Shown here piece by piece: positions 16,470 to 25,546 of a stretch of DNA of 34,683 bases. This stretch comes from JBOHER01 sp050701115 (GTDB taxonomy: Bacteria; Actinomycetota; Actinomycetes; Mycobacteriales; Pseudonocardiaceae). A program made the position numbers and the translations under genes. The notes below the pieces were generated by a model, which was given only the letters and a program-made list of their open reading frames with translations, had not been told where the DNA came from and ran no database searches. Each line of letters starts with the position of its first letter. Position 1 is the first letter of the stretch. The stretch is taken from the NCBI GenBank assembly GCA_050701115.1, contig JBOHER010000038.1, forward strand, positions 1 to 34,683, written 5' to 3'.

Positions 16470-16476
16470 GCGGGCC

Positions 16477-18876
16477 GTGAACGTGGTTGAGAGCTACGCG
16501 ATGCGCGCCGAGACCCGTGATCCGGAATGCCTGATCGGGCCGGTGCTGAGGACCAGATCGGTGGCCGCCCGGGATGTCCTCGCTCACCTGGCTACCGGCG
16601 GTCGGCTCGGTTACGCCGACCTCATCCGATCGGTGGCGGTCGAGCGAGCCCTGCCGCAGCCGATCCGGGATGACGCCGCGCACCAGGGTTGGCTGTTGAG
16701 CCTTGCCAGGGTGATGGCCGCACAGAGCAGCGACGACGCGGACCGGACGCACGCCCTGGGCATCTTCGATGCGGTGTTCGACCACTCCGGGGCCGACGCC
16801 TTCGACGCCAACCAGCAATCGGTCTACGCCCAGCTGCTCGTCCTCGAGGGAAAGTTCGGGCGCGCCGACGCGGTAGTGCTTGCGCTGACCCGGCTCCCGG
16901 ACGTCGTCGCCGAGTACCTGCGCGCAGACCTGGCCAGCCCCTTCCTCAGGCCCGGCCACGGCGACATCGAGTCCTGGCTCGCCGTGCTCAACGGACCGGT
17001 GCTGCGGGCCGGCCTGGAGCCGATCGAGCTGCTGGCCGAGGGCCCCACCCCGTTCGACCGGTTGTCCGCCAGCCCGCGCGGTACCGTCGCGGACGGTCCA
17101 TTGGTTTCGGTGATCATGTCTGCCTACCGGCCGGACGAGGCGCTGTCGCACGCCGTGCGATCCATCCTGGAACAGACCTGGACGAACCTCGAACTGATCA
17201 TCGTCGACGATGCGTCGGGTGCCGGCTTCGCCGACAAGCTGGACGCGTGCGCGGACCTCGATCCGCGGGTCACGGTGCTCCGGCAGGCCGTCAACGGTGG
17301 CACCTACCTTGCCCGCAATGCCGGGCTGGACCATGCGCGCGGCGAGTTCGTGACCTTCCAGGACTCCGACGACTGGTCACATCCCCGGCGTGTCGAACAC
17401 CAAGTGGCACCGTTGCTCAGTGACCCGGAGGTGCTCGCCAGCCGCAGCGTTGCCGTGCGGGCGCACGACGATCTCAGCCACCAGTGGCTCGGGTACCCGG
17501 CTCAGCGGGTCAACGCGTCCTCGCTGTTGTTCCGGAAGGAACCGGTGCTGGCCACGATCGGCTACTTCGACTCGGTACGCAAGAGTGCCGACTTCGAGTT
17601 CGCCTTCCGGTTGGAGACCGTGTTCAAGCGGCGCATCCGCGATGTCAAGGAGCCGCTGGCGGTTACCCGGCTGCGGCAGTCCTCGCTGTCCCGCGCGGAC
17701 TTCATGCTCGGCTGGTCGGCGCCCGCGCGTATCGCGTATCAGGCCGCCTATCGGGAGTGGCACCGGGAAATCCGCGGTGGTGCCGACCCCTATCTGCCCA
17801 GGGTGCTGACCGCGCGACCATTTCCGGCGCCCGCGTCCTATCTGAAGCGGATCGCCGATGCTCCGCAGGCGCGGCAGCACTATGATGTGCTGCTCGTCGA
17901 CGACTGGATGCCGCACGCTGCCCCACACGATGGCGCGCTGGAGGAGATCGCCACATTGCGCGAACGCGGTCTTGTGGTCGGGATCGTGCAGGCCGAAGCG
18001 GTCGGCAGGATGACGGCGAGACGCAAGCACCTGGACGTCCAGATCCAGCGGCTGGTCAACGCGGGCACCGTCGATCGGCTCACCCTGGACGACGAGGTCA
18101 GCGCCGATCTGGTGCTGGTCCGCGATCCGGCGGTGCTGCAGTTCCCGCAGGCCGATCCGGCCGCACTCAAGGTCGAGCAGGTCGTGCTGGCCGCATCCCT
18201 GAGCCGACCGGACTACCCAGAGGTTCCGTCGCGCTATGACGAGGAGTCGTGCACCGACCACGCGCGGGCGCTGTTCGGCGGCGAGCCCCGCTGGGACACC
18301 CTGGGCGCGCCGGTCCGGCTGGACCGGTGGGCCACCCCGCGGGCCCGGCGGCGCGCCGTGCGACCGGTCATCGGCCGCTACGCGGCGGACACGTCGGTGA
18401 CGTGGCCGGACAATCCGGACGAGCTCGCCGCCGCTTACCCGGTCGCCGACGAACTCGACGTGCGCATCCTCGGCGGCGCCGAGGTGGCGGCGAAGGTGTT
18501 GGGACAGCGCACCGCCCCCCCGGCCTGGCTGGTCTACCCCCGCAATCAGATGACGCTGCGGGCGTTCCTTTATCAGCTCGACTTCTTCGTGTACTTCCCC
18601 AGCGGCCAGTCGCGGTTCCCGCCGGTGGATCTGCTGGCCACCGCGCTGGCCAGCGGGGCCGTCGTGGTGCTGCCGGAACGATTCCGAGACACCTTCGGAC
18701 CGGCAGCGGTGTACTGCTCAGCGGAGGAAGTGGTCGACACGGTGTCCCGCTACCACGCCCAACCCGAACTGTATCGACGGCAGGTCGAGGCGGGCCGCGA
18801 CCATGTCGCCAGCGCGCACGCGGCCGCCGACTACGCCGAGCGAATCGAGAAGCTCATCGCTCGTTCGCGGGTGTGA
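16477..18876 (+). CDS. Large GT2 glycosyltransferase with helical N-terminus and GT-B-like C-terminus
   Basis: The 799-residue protein has a helical N-terminal region (1-200). A GT2 domain follows (about 206-420): VSVIMSAYRPDEALSHAVRS, LELIIVDDAS, GGTYLARNAGLDHARG, and the DSDDW metal motif starting at 296. The C-terminal part (about 455-795) looks like a GT-B or glycan-binding fold: YDVLLVDDWMP opens it, and FFVYFPSGQSRFPPVDLLATALASG near 700 resembles the donor part of GT4-like enzymes. It could have two catalytic centres. The start is GTG 16477. Its last 23 bases overlap, tail to tail, the small membrane protein gene on the other strand, so transcripts from both strands meet there. Confidence 0.8.
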   Translation: MNVVESYAMRAETRDPECLIGPVLRTRSVAARDVLAHLATGGRLGYADLIRSVAVERALPQPIRDDAAHQGWLLSLARVMAAQSSDDADRTHALGIFDAVFDHSGADAFDANQQSVYAQLLVLEGKFGRADAVVLALTRLPDVVAEYLRADLASPFLRPGHGDIESWLAVLNGPVLRAGLEPIELLAEGPTPFDRLSASPRGTVADGPLVSVIMSAYRPDEALSHAVRSILEQTWTNLELIIVDDASGAGFADKLDACADLDPRVTVLRQAVNGGTYLARNAGLDHARGEFVTFQDSDDWSHPRRVEHQVAPLLSDPEVLASRSVAVRAHDDLSHQWLGYPAQRVNASSLLFRKEPVLATIGYFDSVRKSADFEFAFRLETVFKRRIRDVKEPLAVTRLRQSSLSRADFMLGWSAPARIAYQAAYREWHREIRGGADPYLPRVLTARPFPAPASYLKRIADAPQARQHYDVLLVDDWMPHAAPHDGALEEIATLRERGLVVGIVQAEAVGRMTARRKHLDVQIQRLVNAGTVDRLTLDDEVSADLVLVRDPAVLQFPQADPAALKVEQVVLAASLSRPDYPEVPSRYDEESCTDHARALFGGEPRWDTLGAPVRLDRWATPRARRRAVRPVIGRYAADTSVTWPDNPDELAAAYPVADELDVRILGGAEVAAKVLGQRTAPPAWLVYPRNQMTLRAFLYQLDFFVYFPSGQSRFPPVDLLATALASGAVVVLPERFRDTFGPAAVYCSAEEVVDTVSRYHAQPELYRRQVEAGRDHVASAHAAADYAERIEKLIARSRV

Positions 18877-19162
18877 CACCGCGTCCGAGCGCCTCAAGGA
18901 CTTCCCGATGCCGGTCGATCGCGTCCAACCGCTCGGTTTCCACCGCCGCCATGATCCGGGCGCTCAACACATCGAGGCCCTCGGCCGAGGATGCCGGGCG
19001 GGATGGCCGCAACAGCAGGGCGAGCACGGCCACCTGAAGCACACCGAGTCCGCCGATCGCCAACCAATAGGCCTCAAGGACTGCCGCGGTGGTGCTGGCC
19101 GCGACCACCAGTGTGGCAATCGCCAGCACCGCGAGGGCCTTCTTTCCGAGCATGCCGATCAC
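18854..19162 (-). CDS. Small membrane protein
   Basis: The 102-residue protein has two predicted membrane helices (about 8-27 and 32-51, LAVLAIATLVVAASTTAAVL and a second one ending LALLLRP), then a charged cytoplasmic helix. I recognise no family. The start is GTG 19162 with GGGAGG 7 bases upstream. It follows the acyltransferase stop by 13 bases, so it is the last gene of the leftward operon. A role as a small partner of the acyltransferase or of membrane glycan assembly is possible. Confidence 0.6.
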   Translation of the reverse strand: MIGMLGKKALAVLAIATLVVAASTTAAVLEAYWLAIGGLGVLQVAVLALLLRPSRPASSAEGLDVLSARIMAAVETERLDAIDRHREVLEALGRGVTPANER

Positions 19163-19175
19163 GCGTTTGCCTCCC

Positions 19176-21275
19176 TCAGGCCCTCTTGACGAAAGGTGCC
19201 AACTGTTCCTCGAGTCGCGGCGCGAGCGTATCGACATAGGTGCGAGTGAGGTGCGACCCCTGGCGGTAGACCAGTACATTGCCGATGACCGGCGGGCATT
19301 GATCACCGGGGCAGAGGTAGTCGTTGAGGTCGATCAGCTCGACGTCGGTCATCCCTCTGGCCGCCGCGAGCTGGGCATCGCCGCCGCCAAGGTGTTCGGC
19401 CTCCGTGCGCGGGAACGTGCAGGCCGTGAGCTCGTCCCGGTGGTCGTCCACGCACTCGTACACCGGCCGGTACTCGTCAGGGGGCGCCGGATTGTCCCGC
19501 AGCACCCCGACCGGGATGCCTGCCTCGGTCAGACGTCGCCACCGGTCGCTCAGCCCGGCGACCATGGCGTCGACGCTCTGCCCGGCCTTCAGGTCCATGG
19601 GGTCGTTGAGGGCCTTCTCCCGGCCCGCCGAGGTGAGGATCGCCGTCGGCGGATCCGCCAGCAGTTTCTCGACCACGGCGTCGTTCCACGCCGTACAGCT
19701 CGGGTACACCCCGCCGCCCACCGAGGTGACGGTGGCCGAGGTGAACGAGCACGCCGACTTGGTGAACGTCCGGATCCGCCAGCCGCGTTTCTCGCCGATG
19801 GCGTCCAGCGCCGAAATCCACTGCAATGCTTTCGAGTCGCCGACCAGCGCCAGCGTGGTCTCGCTGCCGGTGTCGCCGAAGTCGCAGGACACCGGCTCTG
19901 CGGCGTCCTCCTCGACCTGGCAACCCCGGTCGTAGGCGTCGGGAACATCCTCGGTGGCCAGCAACGGATCGGGCGTGATGCCTTCGGACTGATCGACCGG
20001 CCGGTACGCCGCAGGGTTCGACCCGAGCACGAGGGCGCCATGGGCGTTGGAAAGGTCGCCACTGGTGAGTTTGGCGGTCACCCCGACCAGCGCGAGCCCG
20101 GCCAGCACCCCGGTGACGGTGAGCACCGCGCCCAGCCGCAGGGACGCCCGGGGTAGCCGGAAGGTGGTGCTGGAGAACCGCACCGGGTTCTCCACGAACT
20201 TCAGCGTCAGCCAGGCGGGCAGCACAGACAGCACGACCACCGCGAGGCCGCGCTTGGGGCTCAGCTCACCCCAATAGGCGGACGCCGCGACGATCATCGG
20301 CCAGTGCCACAGGTACAGCGAGTAGGACAGTCCGCCCACCCACTGGAACGCTCCGGTGCCCAGGATGGCGACCGGGCCCGCCGGGCCTGCCGACGAGCCT
20401 GCCGCGATCACCGCGGCGGTGCCCAGGGTGGGCAGCAGTGCTGCATAGCCGGGCCACGCCGAACTGGTCGAGTACACCAGGGCGGAGGCCACGATCGCGA
20501 CCAGCCCTGACCAGCCCAGCACGATCGCGATGGTTCGCGGCAGCCGGGCCAGGGTGGTGAGGCCGAGTGCGACCGCGGCACCGATGGCCAGTTCCCACAT
20601 GCGGGTGGTGGTGGTGAAGAACGAGACCGCGGGCTCGGCGCTGGTCTTGAAGATCGAATAGGCCAGCGAGGGCACGGCGATGATGGCCAGCCCGATCCAC
20701 AACTCGGTGCCAAGCGACCGGCCCTTGCGGCGGGCCCACCACGCGGCGAGCAGCAACAGCAGGGGCCACCCGAAGTAGAACTGCTCCTCGACGGCCAGCG
20801 ACCAGAAATGCTGGACCGGGGATGCCTCGCTGTCCTCGGCGAGGTAGTCCACCGACCGGTCGGCCAGCCGCCAGTTCACGAAGTACAGCGCGGCGGCCAT
20901 GATGTCGCCGCCGATCTCCGACCAGCGAATCCGCGGGAGAAACAGGAAGGTCAGCGCGGCCGTGGTGGCCAGCACCACGGCGGCGGCTGGCAGCAGTCGT
21001 TTGGCTCGGCGGGCGTAGAACCCGGCCAGCGAGACGGTGCCGGTTCGCTGCAGTTCCTTGACCAGCAGGCCGGTGATGAGAAAGCCGGAGATCACGAAGA
21101 AGACGTCTACCCCGACGAAGCCGCCGGGAACGAAGGGCAGGCCTGCGTGATAGAGCAGCACCAGGCCGACGGCGACCGCGCGCAGCCCCTCGACGTCGGG
21201 CCGAAACCCCTTGGCCTGCCCGGCTTCGGGCGCGTCAAGGGCATTGGCCCGTGACGTGGACGTCACCGCGGCCAT
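19176..21275 (-). CDS. Acyltransferase-3 membrane protein with C-terminal SGNH domain (OafA/YrhL type)
   Basis: This 699-residue protein has an N-terminal acyltransferase-3 domain (about 20-385, ten or so membrane helices) beginning FRPDVEGLRAVAVGLVLLYH and containing FVGVDVFFVISGFLITGLL and VQHFWSLAVEEQFYF. Its conserved histidines are typical. A linker leads to a periplasm-facing SGNH domain (about 445-690) with the nucleophile block ALVGDSKALQW near 480 and the histidine block GSHLT near 673. Such proteins O-acetylate surface polysaccharides or peptidoglycan. In the last block the usual Asp three residues before His is Gln (RQGSH), a variant I believe also occurs in other actinobacterial proteins. 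ATG 21275 lies 4 bases after the epimerase gene, in one operon. Confidence 0.88.
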   Translation of the reverse strand: MAAVTSTSRANALDAPEAGQAKGFRPDVEGLRAVAVGLVLLYHAGLPFVPGGFVGVDVFFVISGFLITGLLVKELQRTGTVSLAGFYARRAKRLLPAAAVVLATTAALTFLFLPRIRWSEIGGDIMAAALYFVNWRLADRSVDYLAEDSEASPVQHFWSLAVEEQFYFGWPLLLLLAAWWARRKGRSLGTELWIGLAIIAVPSLAYSIFKTSAEPAVSFFTTTTRMWELAIGAAVALGLTTLARLPRTIAIVLGWSGLVAIVASALVYSTSSAWPGYAALLPTLGTAAVIAAGSSAGPAGPVAILGTGAFQWVGGLSYSLYLWHWPMIVAASAYWGELSPKRGLAVVVLSVLPAWLTLKFVENPVRFSSTTFRLPRASLRLGAVLTVTGVLAGLALVGVTAKLTSGDLSNAHGALVLGSNPAAYRPVDQSEGITPDPLLATEDVPDAYDRGCQVEEDAAEPVSCDFGDTGSETTLALVGDSKALQWISALDAIGEKRGWRIRTFTKSACSFTSATVTSVGGGVYPSCTAWNDAVVEKLLADPPTAILTSAGREKALNDPMDLKAGQSVDAMVAGLSDRWRRLTEAGIPVGVLRDNPAPPDEYRPVYECVDDHRDELTACTFPRTEAEHLGGGDAQLAAARGMTDVELIDLNDYLCPGDQCPPVIGNVLVYRQGSHLTRTYVDTLAPRLEEQLAPFVKRA

Positions 21276-21278
21276 CGG

Positions 21279-22358
21279 CTACGCCCCGAGGAAGTTGGCG
21301 ACCACGTCGGCGATGCGCTCGCCCGCCTTGCCGTCCCACAACGGCGGGACCGGCCAGCTCTCGGCCCGGCCCGCGTCCAGCACCCGGGCGACGGCCTGCG
21401 GCAACGCGTCCCGGGTGACCAACTGGTTGGTGCCGTGTGTGATGGTCACCGGCCGCTCGGTGTTGGCGCGCAGCGTCAGGCAGGGCACGCCCAGGATGGT
21501 CGTTTCCTCCTGCACCCCACCGGAATCGGTGATCACCGCGTCGGCGCCGCGCACCAGTCCCATGAACTCGACGTAGCCCAGCGGATCGATCACCCGCAGA
21601 TTCGGATGCGCGAACAGGCCCGCTGACTCCAACTGCGCGCGTCCGCGCGGGTGCAGCGGCAGCAGCACGCTGAGCTGATCCGCGACCGCGTGCATGGCCT
21701 TGACCAACTCTGCGGCGTCGGCCGGGTCGTCGACGTTGCTCGGCCGGTGCAGGGTGGCCACGGCGTAGCGGCCGATGAGCTCGTGGTCGGCCCGCGCTTG
21801 CTCGACGTCGAAGCGTTCCATGTTGGCCAGCAGTGTGTCGATCATTGGGTTGCCGACCAGGTGGATCTTGTACGGGTCGACGCCCTCGCTGCCTAGGTGC
21901 GCGATCGCGTCCGGGCTGGTGCAGAACAGCAGGTCGGACAGCCGGTCGGTGACCAGGCGGTTGACCTCTTCCGGCATCGTCATGTCGAAGCTGCGCAGGC
22001 CCGCCTCGACGTGCGCCAGCGGCACGCCCAGCTTGGATGCGACCAGCGCGGCGGCCGCCGTCGAGTTGACGTCGCCGTAGACCATCACCAGCGCGGGTTG
22101 CTCGGCGATGAGCAGGTCCTCGAGTGCGACCATCACCGCGGCGGTCTGCTTGGCGTGTGTGCCGGAGCCCACACCGAGGTTGATGTCCGGTTCGGGCAGC
22201 CCCAGTTGGTGGAAGAAGACCTCCGACATCCGCTCGTCGTAGTGCTGCCCGGTGTGCACCAACTGCTGGGCGACCCCGCGGGCATCGAGCGCACGAATGA
22301 CCGGCGCTGCTTTGGGGAAGTTCGGTCGCGCTCCAGTGATGTGCAGCACTAGGGACAT
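21279..22358 (-). CDS. wecB: UDP-N-acetylglucosamine 2-epimerase, non-hydrolysing
   Basis: This 359-residue protein is the normal length for the non-hydrolysing epimerase, which interconverts UDP-GlcNAc and UDP-ManNAc in the cytoplasm. Visible family stretches are TGARPNFPKAAPVIRAL, VHTGQHYDERMSEVFF, GDVNSTAAAALVASKL, HVEAGLRSFDMTMPEE and TDSGGVQEETTILGVP. Together with the UDP-sugar dehydrogenase at 25547 it would make UDP-N-acetylmannosaminuronic acid. The start is ATG 22358, 4 bases after GGAAGG. It lies 75 bases after the MurG-like GT and 3 bases before the acyltransferase, so it is part of the leftward operon from 23822. Confidence 0.9.
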   Translation of the reverse strand: MSLVLHITGARPNFPKAAPVIRALDARGVAQQLVHTGQHYDERMSEVFFHQLGLPEPDINLGVGSGTHAKQTAAVMVALEDLLIAEQPALVMVYGDVNSTAAAALVASKLGVPLAHVEAGLRSFDMTMPEEVNRLVTDRLSDLLFCTSPDAIAHLGSEGVDPYKIHLVGNPMIDTLLANMERFDVEQARADHELIGRYAVATLHRPSNVDDPADAAELVKAMHAVADQLSVLLPLHPRGRAQLESAGLFAHPNLRVIDPLGYVEFMGLVRGADAVITDSGGVQEETTILGVPCLTLRANTERPVTITHGTNQLVTRDALPQAVARVLDAGRAESWPVPPLWDGKAGERIADVVANFLGA

Positions 22359-22433
22359 GAGGCCTTCCGGTGTTCATGGTCAGGAGGTCGACGCCGGTCA
22401 ACGTCGCGGCCCTCCGGCGACGGGCAATTGGAC

Positions 22434-23822
22434 TCAGGGTACTTGGGCGGCGGGCGTGCCGTAGTACCGGTGCGCGATGGCTTCCCGGTCTGCTCGGTAA
22501 CCAGGTGATGAGCCCGGCAGCAGGTGCTCGATCCGCTGCGGCCCGGCGAGCGCATCGGTGGTGATGTCCTGGGTGAACACGACCGGGCCGCCGTCCGGTC
22601 CGGATTGCTTCGCTGGTGACCGCCCCAACACCCGATCTGCGAGCGCCACCCCGCGCGTGCCCAGGACGGAGGTGGCAAGGGGACGCAGTCGCCGCCGTAC
22701 GCTGTGTACTCGCTCCACCGGGGAGAACGGGTGCCGGTCAAAGCCCTTGGCGAGCTCGAGGAGTGCGACGGCGGCGGCGGACGCTCCGGTAGGGGCAGCC
22801 AACTCGGCACAGCGGGCAGCGAGCCGTTGCCGGGTGTCCGCATCGAGCAGCGTGGCGACCGCATCGGCGACGAGCCGGGGCGCGTCCTCCGGCGCGGTCA
22901 GGGCCAGTCCGTGGTCAGCCGCCCACCGGGCCCTGGCGAGTTGGTCATCGGTGACCGCGGCGCTGGTCGGCACCAAAACGGTCGGTAACCCGGCGTGCAG
23001 CATCTCGTGAAAGGAGTTGTAGCCGGCTTCGGTGACCGCGACGTCGAAGGCGGACAAGTAGCGGGCCAGTGGGAAGACGCCTCGCAACGGCACCACCCGG
23101 TCGCTGTCGACCCCCAGTTCGCCCGCGGTGAGCGGGGTCCGGGCCAACGCGACCTGCCAGGCCTGCCGGGCGAGCACCGCCCGTACGGCGGCCGCCGCCG
23201 CACTGTCGTCCGCGAGCGACTCGGTGCGCAGGGTCACCAGCGCGGTCTGGCGGGCCGGGTCGAGTCCGAGCCGGCTCGCGGATTCGTTCCGGCCCAGCCG
23301 CTCCACCTGCTCCAGCAGGGTCACCGGGGGGATCTGCACCGCGTCGTGCAGCCCGGCGGTGCCCCCCCGATCCGCCGTGTGGGCCAGATCGCCCGGTTCG
23401 AGTACGAGGTCAAAGATGCGTCGGTGCGCCAGCGCCCGCTCATTCCTGCCCGGTTGCCACATGCCCCGGCGGATCCAGCCGAACGCCACGTGCGGCAACA
23501 GCGTTCTGGCGACGGCGAGGCCTGCGTAGGGCCAGGCACCGTCGAAGCCGAAGACGTCCGCGTTCGTCTCATCGGCCAACGCTCGGATACGGTCGGCGAG
23601 ATAAAGTTGCCACTGGCCGGCCGAAAGGAACTTGCGGTGATGGCTCGGGCAGTATTCGCCGCGGAGGCCTAGTTGGTTGATCAGCGGCAGCGCCTGCGAG
23701 AGCGAGAAGAGCACAGTGTCCGCACGATCGCCGAGCGCGAGCGCGGTGGCGGACTCGCGGGCCAGGTGGCCCATCCCCGTGCCGTTACTGGTGGCGAGAA
23801 TGATGGACGGCCGATCAGACAT
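22434..23822 (-). CDS. MurG-like GT-B glycosyltransferase (copy A)
   Basis: This 462-residue protein opens with LATSNGTGMGHLARESATAL, the glycine-rich loop used by MurG/GT28-type enzymes. A C-terminal donor half follows, with VAVTEAGYNSFHEMLHAGLP and VLVPTSAAVTDDQLARARW, which corresponds to the GT28 C-terminal motif. The last 90 residues are an extra region rich in Arg ending EHLLPGSSPGYRADREAIAHRYY. The gene at 29974 is a paralog with the same N-terminal loop and the same tail. The pair may add adjacent residues of the same polymer. The start is ATG 23822, with a TAGGCT box 8 bases upstream and no ribosome site. Confidence 0.75.
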   Translation of the reverse strand: MSDRPSIILATSNGTGMGHLARESATALALGDRADTVLFSLSQALPLINQLGLRGEYCPSHHRKFLSAGQWQLYLADRIRALADETNADVFGFDGAWPYAGLAVARTLLPHVAFGWIRRGMWQPGRNERALAHRRIFDLVLEPGDLAHTADRGGTAGLHDAVQIPPVTLLEQVERLGRNESASRLGLDPARQTALVTLRTESLADDSAAAAAVRAVLARQAWQVALARTPLTAGELGVDSDRVVPLRGVFPLARYLSAFDVAVTEAGYNSFHEMLHAGLPTVLVPTSAAVTDDQLARARWAADHGLALTAPEDAPRLVADAVATLLDADTRQRLAARCAELAAPTGASAAAVALLELAKGFDRHPFSPVERVHSVRRRLRPLATSVLGTRGVALADRVLGRSPAKQSGPDGGPVVFTQDITTDALAGPQRIEHLLPGSSPGYRADREAIAHRYYGTPAAQVP

Positions 23823-23830
23823 ATTTGGGG

Positions 23831-23836
23831 AGCCTA
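23831..23836 (-). promoter_or_regulatory. TANNNT box before the 23822 gene, probable leaderless start
   Basis: On the minus strand TAGGCT ends 8 bases before ATG 23822; the gap is CCCCAAAT. It is the same hexamer as in front of the 16477 gene. Confidence 0.45.
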
Positions 23837-23857
23837 TCGGGAGGACGGGGGCCGGGT

Positions 23858-25537
23858 ATGAGGGATCGACAGCCGCGCATCCGACACAATGAGTACACGG
23901 TGCTCACGCCCGCGGCGATAGGGACATGGCAACCGACGCTGTCGGTCAGCGTGGTCATCCCGGCGTGGAACTGCCAGGAGAAGCTCGACCTGACCTTGGC
24001 GGGCCTTGCCGCGCAGACCTACCCGGATCACCTGCTCGACGTGATCGTCGTCGACGACGGCAGCGATCCACCGCTGCGGCTGCCGGAGGTCCGTCCACAA
24101 CGGACGCGCCTGGTTCCCGGCGCCCCCGGGGGGTGGGGCATCGCGCACGCCACCAACACCGGCGTGCGTGTGGCCGTCGGCGACATCGTGCATCGGCTCG
24201 ACTCGGACATGGTCCTCTACCCGGACCACATCGAGGCGCAGATGCGCTGGCACCACCTCGCCAACTATCTGGTTCTGTTGGGTGCCAAGAGATTCGTGGA
24301 TTTCCGCCCCGGTGAGCTGACATCGGACCAGGTGTACCGCGCCGGGATCGAAGCACGCACCGGTGAGCTGTTCGACGTCGTCGCCAGTGCACCGCATGAG
24401 TGGGTCGAGCGGATCATCGATGAGACAGACGGACTGCGCTCGGCGGGCGCGGACGCTTTCCGGGTGCTGGTCGGGGCGTCGGTTTCGTTGCCACGGCGGC
24501 TGTACCACGACGTGGGCGGGATGGACACCGAACTCGTGCACGCCGAGGACTCGGAGATCGGATACCGGCTCGCGCAAGCGGGAGCCGTCTTCATTCCCGA
24601 TCCCGACTCGCGCAGCTGGCATCTGGGCGCGTCGACGATGATGACCACCGGCGAGGCGATCCAGCGGCACAGCGTGCCGTTCAAGGTCGATCGGATGGCG
24701 CAACCTCGATGGAAGCGCAAAGCCGCATCAGGCCAGTGGTCGGTGCCGTTCATCGACGTCGTGGTGGACGTCGCGGCCGGCACCTACGAGCAGAACGCGG
24801 CAGCCTTCGACCGCATTCTGGCAGGCAGCTTCAGTGATGTCCGGATCACCGCGATCGGGTCGTGGGGCCAGCTGACCGATGAGCGTCGCTCGGTGCCCGC
24901 CGACCCGCTGGCCGACCTGCGGTTGCTCCGGGCGCGCTTCCGCGGCGACGGCCGGGTCCGGTTCACCGACAGGGTGGAGGCCACCTCGGCTCCCGTACCG
25001 TTCCGGCTCACCCTCGACCCGACCTGGGCGCCACACCCCTACAGCCTGCGGGATCTGACCAGGCTCGCCGACGAGGAGGTGTCCGGCCTGGTCGTGGTGT
25101 CGGGGCCGTCCGGCGCGGTGGCCCGGCTGGAACGGACCGCCGCGGTGAGCAGGGCGATGCAGGTGCAGCAGGGGGATGCTGACCTGGACACGGTCATCGA
25201 CGCGGTCTTCGGGGCGCGGACGACCACGGTTGACGACGCCCGGCTCTACCCGCTGGACCAGGACGGGAAACTGCGGCGCCCGCCCGATTCGGATCCGGTT
25301 CCGCGGTCCGAGACCGAGTTGTTCCGGGGGAAGGCGCGATCGGCCAATCGCAAGCTCAAGGTCGCCCGCGAGCGAAACCTCGAGTTCGAGCGGGCGAACG
25401 CGGAGCTGCTGGACGAGGTCCGCCGACTGCGTACGCAAGTGGATCATCTCCGGCACCAGCTCCGGTCACCATGGCTGGTTCGATCCGTGCAGCGAGTGGC
25501 CCGGCGGCTGGTCAAAGGGCGCCGAGACCTGCTGTAA
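23858..25537 (+). CDS. GT2 glycosyltransferase with C-terminal coiled coil
   Basis: The 559-residue protein has a GT2 domain (about 25-290): VSVVIPAWNCQEKLDLTLAG, VIVVDDGSD, HRLDSDMVLYPDH near 114-124 as the DxD region, and GGMDTELVHAEDSEIGYRL, the ED motif of chondroitin/galactosyl-type GT2 enzymes. A second alpha/beta region (about 290-460) follows. The tail (about 485-559) is a coiled coil (RERNLEFERANAELLDEVR) closed by LRSPWLVRSVQRVARRLVKG, like the tails at 7655 and 10445. The start is ATG 23858, after GGGAGGA. It is divergent from the MurG-like gene with 35 bases between the starts, and its stop TAA is part of the next gene's TAACAT box. Confidence 0.82.
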   Translation: MRDRQPRIRHNEYTVLTPAAIGTWQPTLSVSVVIPAWNCQEKLDLTLAGLAAQTYPDHLLDVIVVDDGSDPPLRLPEVRPQRTRLVPGAPGGWGIAHATNTGVRVAVGDIVHRLDSDMVLYPDHIEAQMRWHHLANYLVLLGAKRFVDFRPGELTSDQVYRAGIEARTGELFDVVASAPHEWVERIIDETDGLRSAGADAFRVLVGASVSLPRRLYHDVGGMDTELVHAEDSEIGYRLAQAGAVFIPDPDSRSWHLGASTMMTTGEAIQRHSVPFKVDRMAQPRWKRKAASGQWSVPFIDVVVDVAAGTYEQNAAAFDRILAGSFSDVRITAIGSWGQLTDERRSVPADPLADLRLLRARFRGDGRVRFTDRVEATSAPVPFRLTLDPTWAPHPYSLRDLTRLADEEVSGLVVVSGPSGAVARLERTAAVSRAMQVQQGDADLDTVIDAVFGARTTTVDDARLYPLDQDGKLRRPPDSDPVPRSETELFRGKARSANRKLKVARERNLEFERANAELLDEVRRLRTQVDHLRHQLRSPWLVRSVQRVARRLVKGRRDLL

Positions 25538-25540
25538 CAT
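25535..25540 (+). promoter_or_regulatory. TANNNT box overlapping a stop codon, before the dehydrogenase
   Basis: TAACAT includes the TAA stop of the GT2 gene and ends 6 bases before GTG 25547. There is no clear ribosome-binding site, so a leaderless transcript may add to read-through from the GT2. Confidence 0.45.
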
Positions 25541-25546
25541 CCGCTC

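Noticed and set aside
15763..16476. Upstream extension of the 16477 gene
   Set aside because: It lies antisense to the two-domain glycosyltransferase and its sequence has no domain; GTG 16477 has a TAGGCT box 7 bases upstream.
19176..21275. Inactive SGNH domain because Asp is replaced by Gln in RQGSH
   Set aside because: I believe this variant is seen in other actinobacterial acyltransferases, so it is not strong evidence for loss of function.
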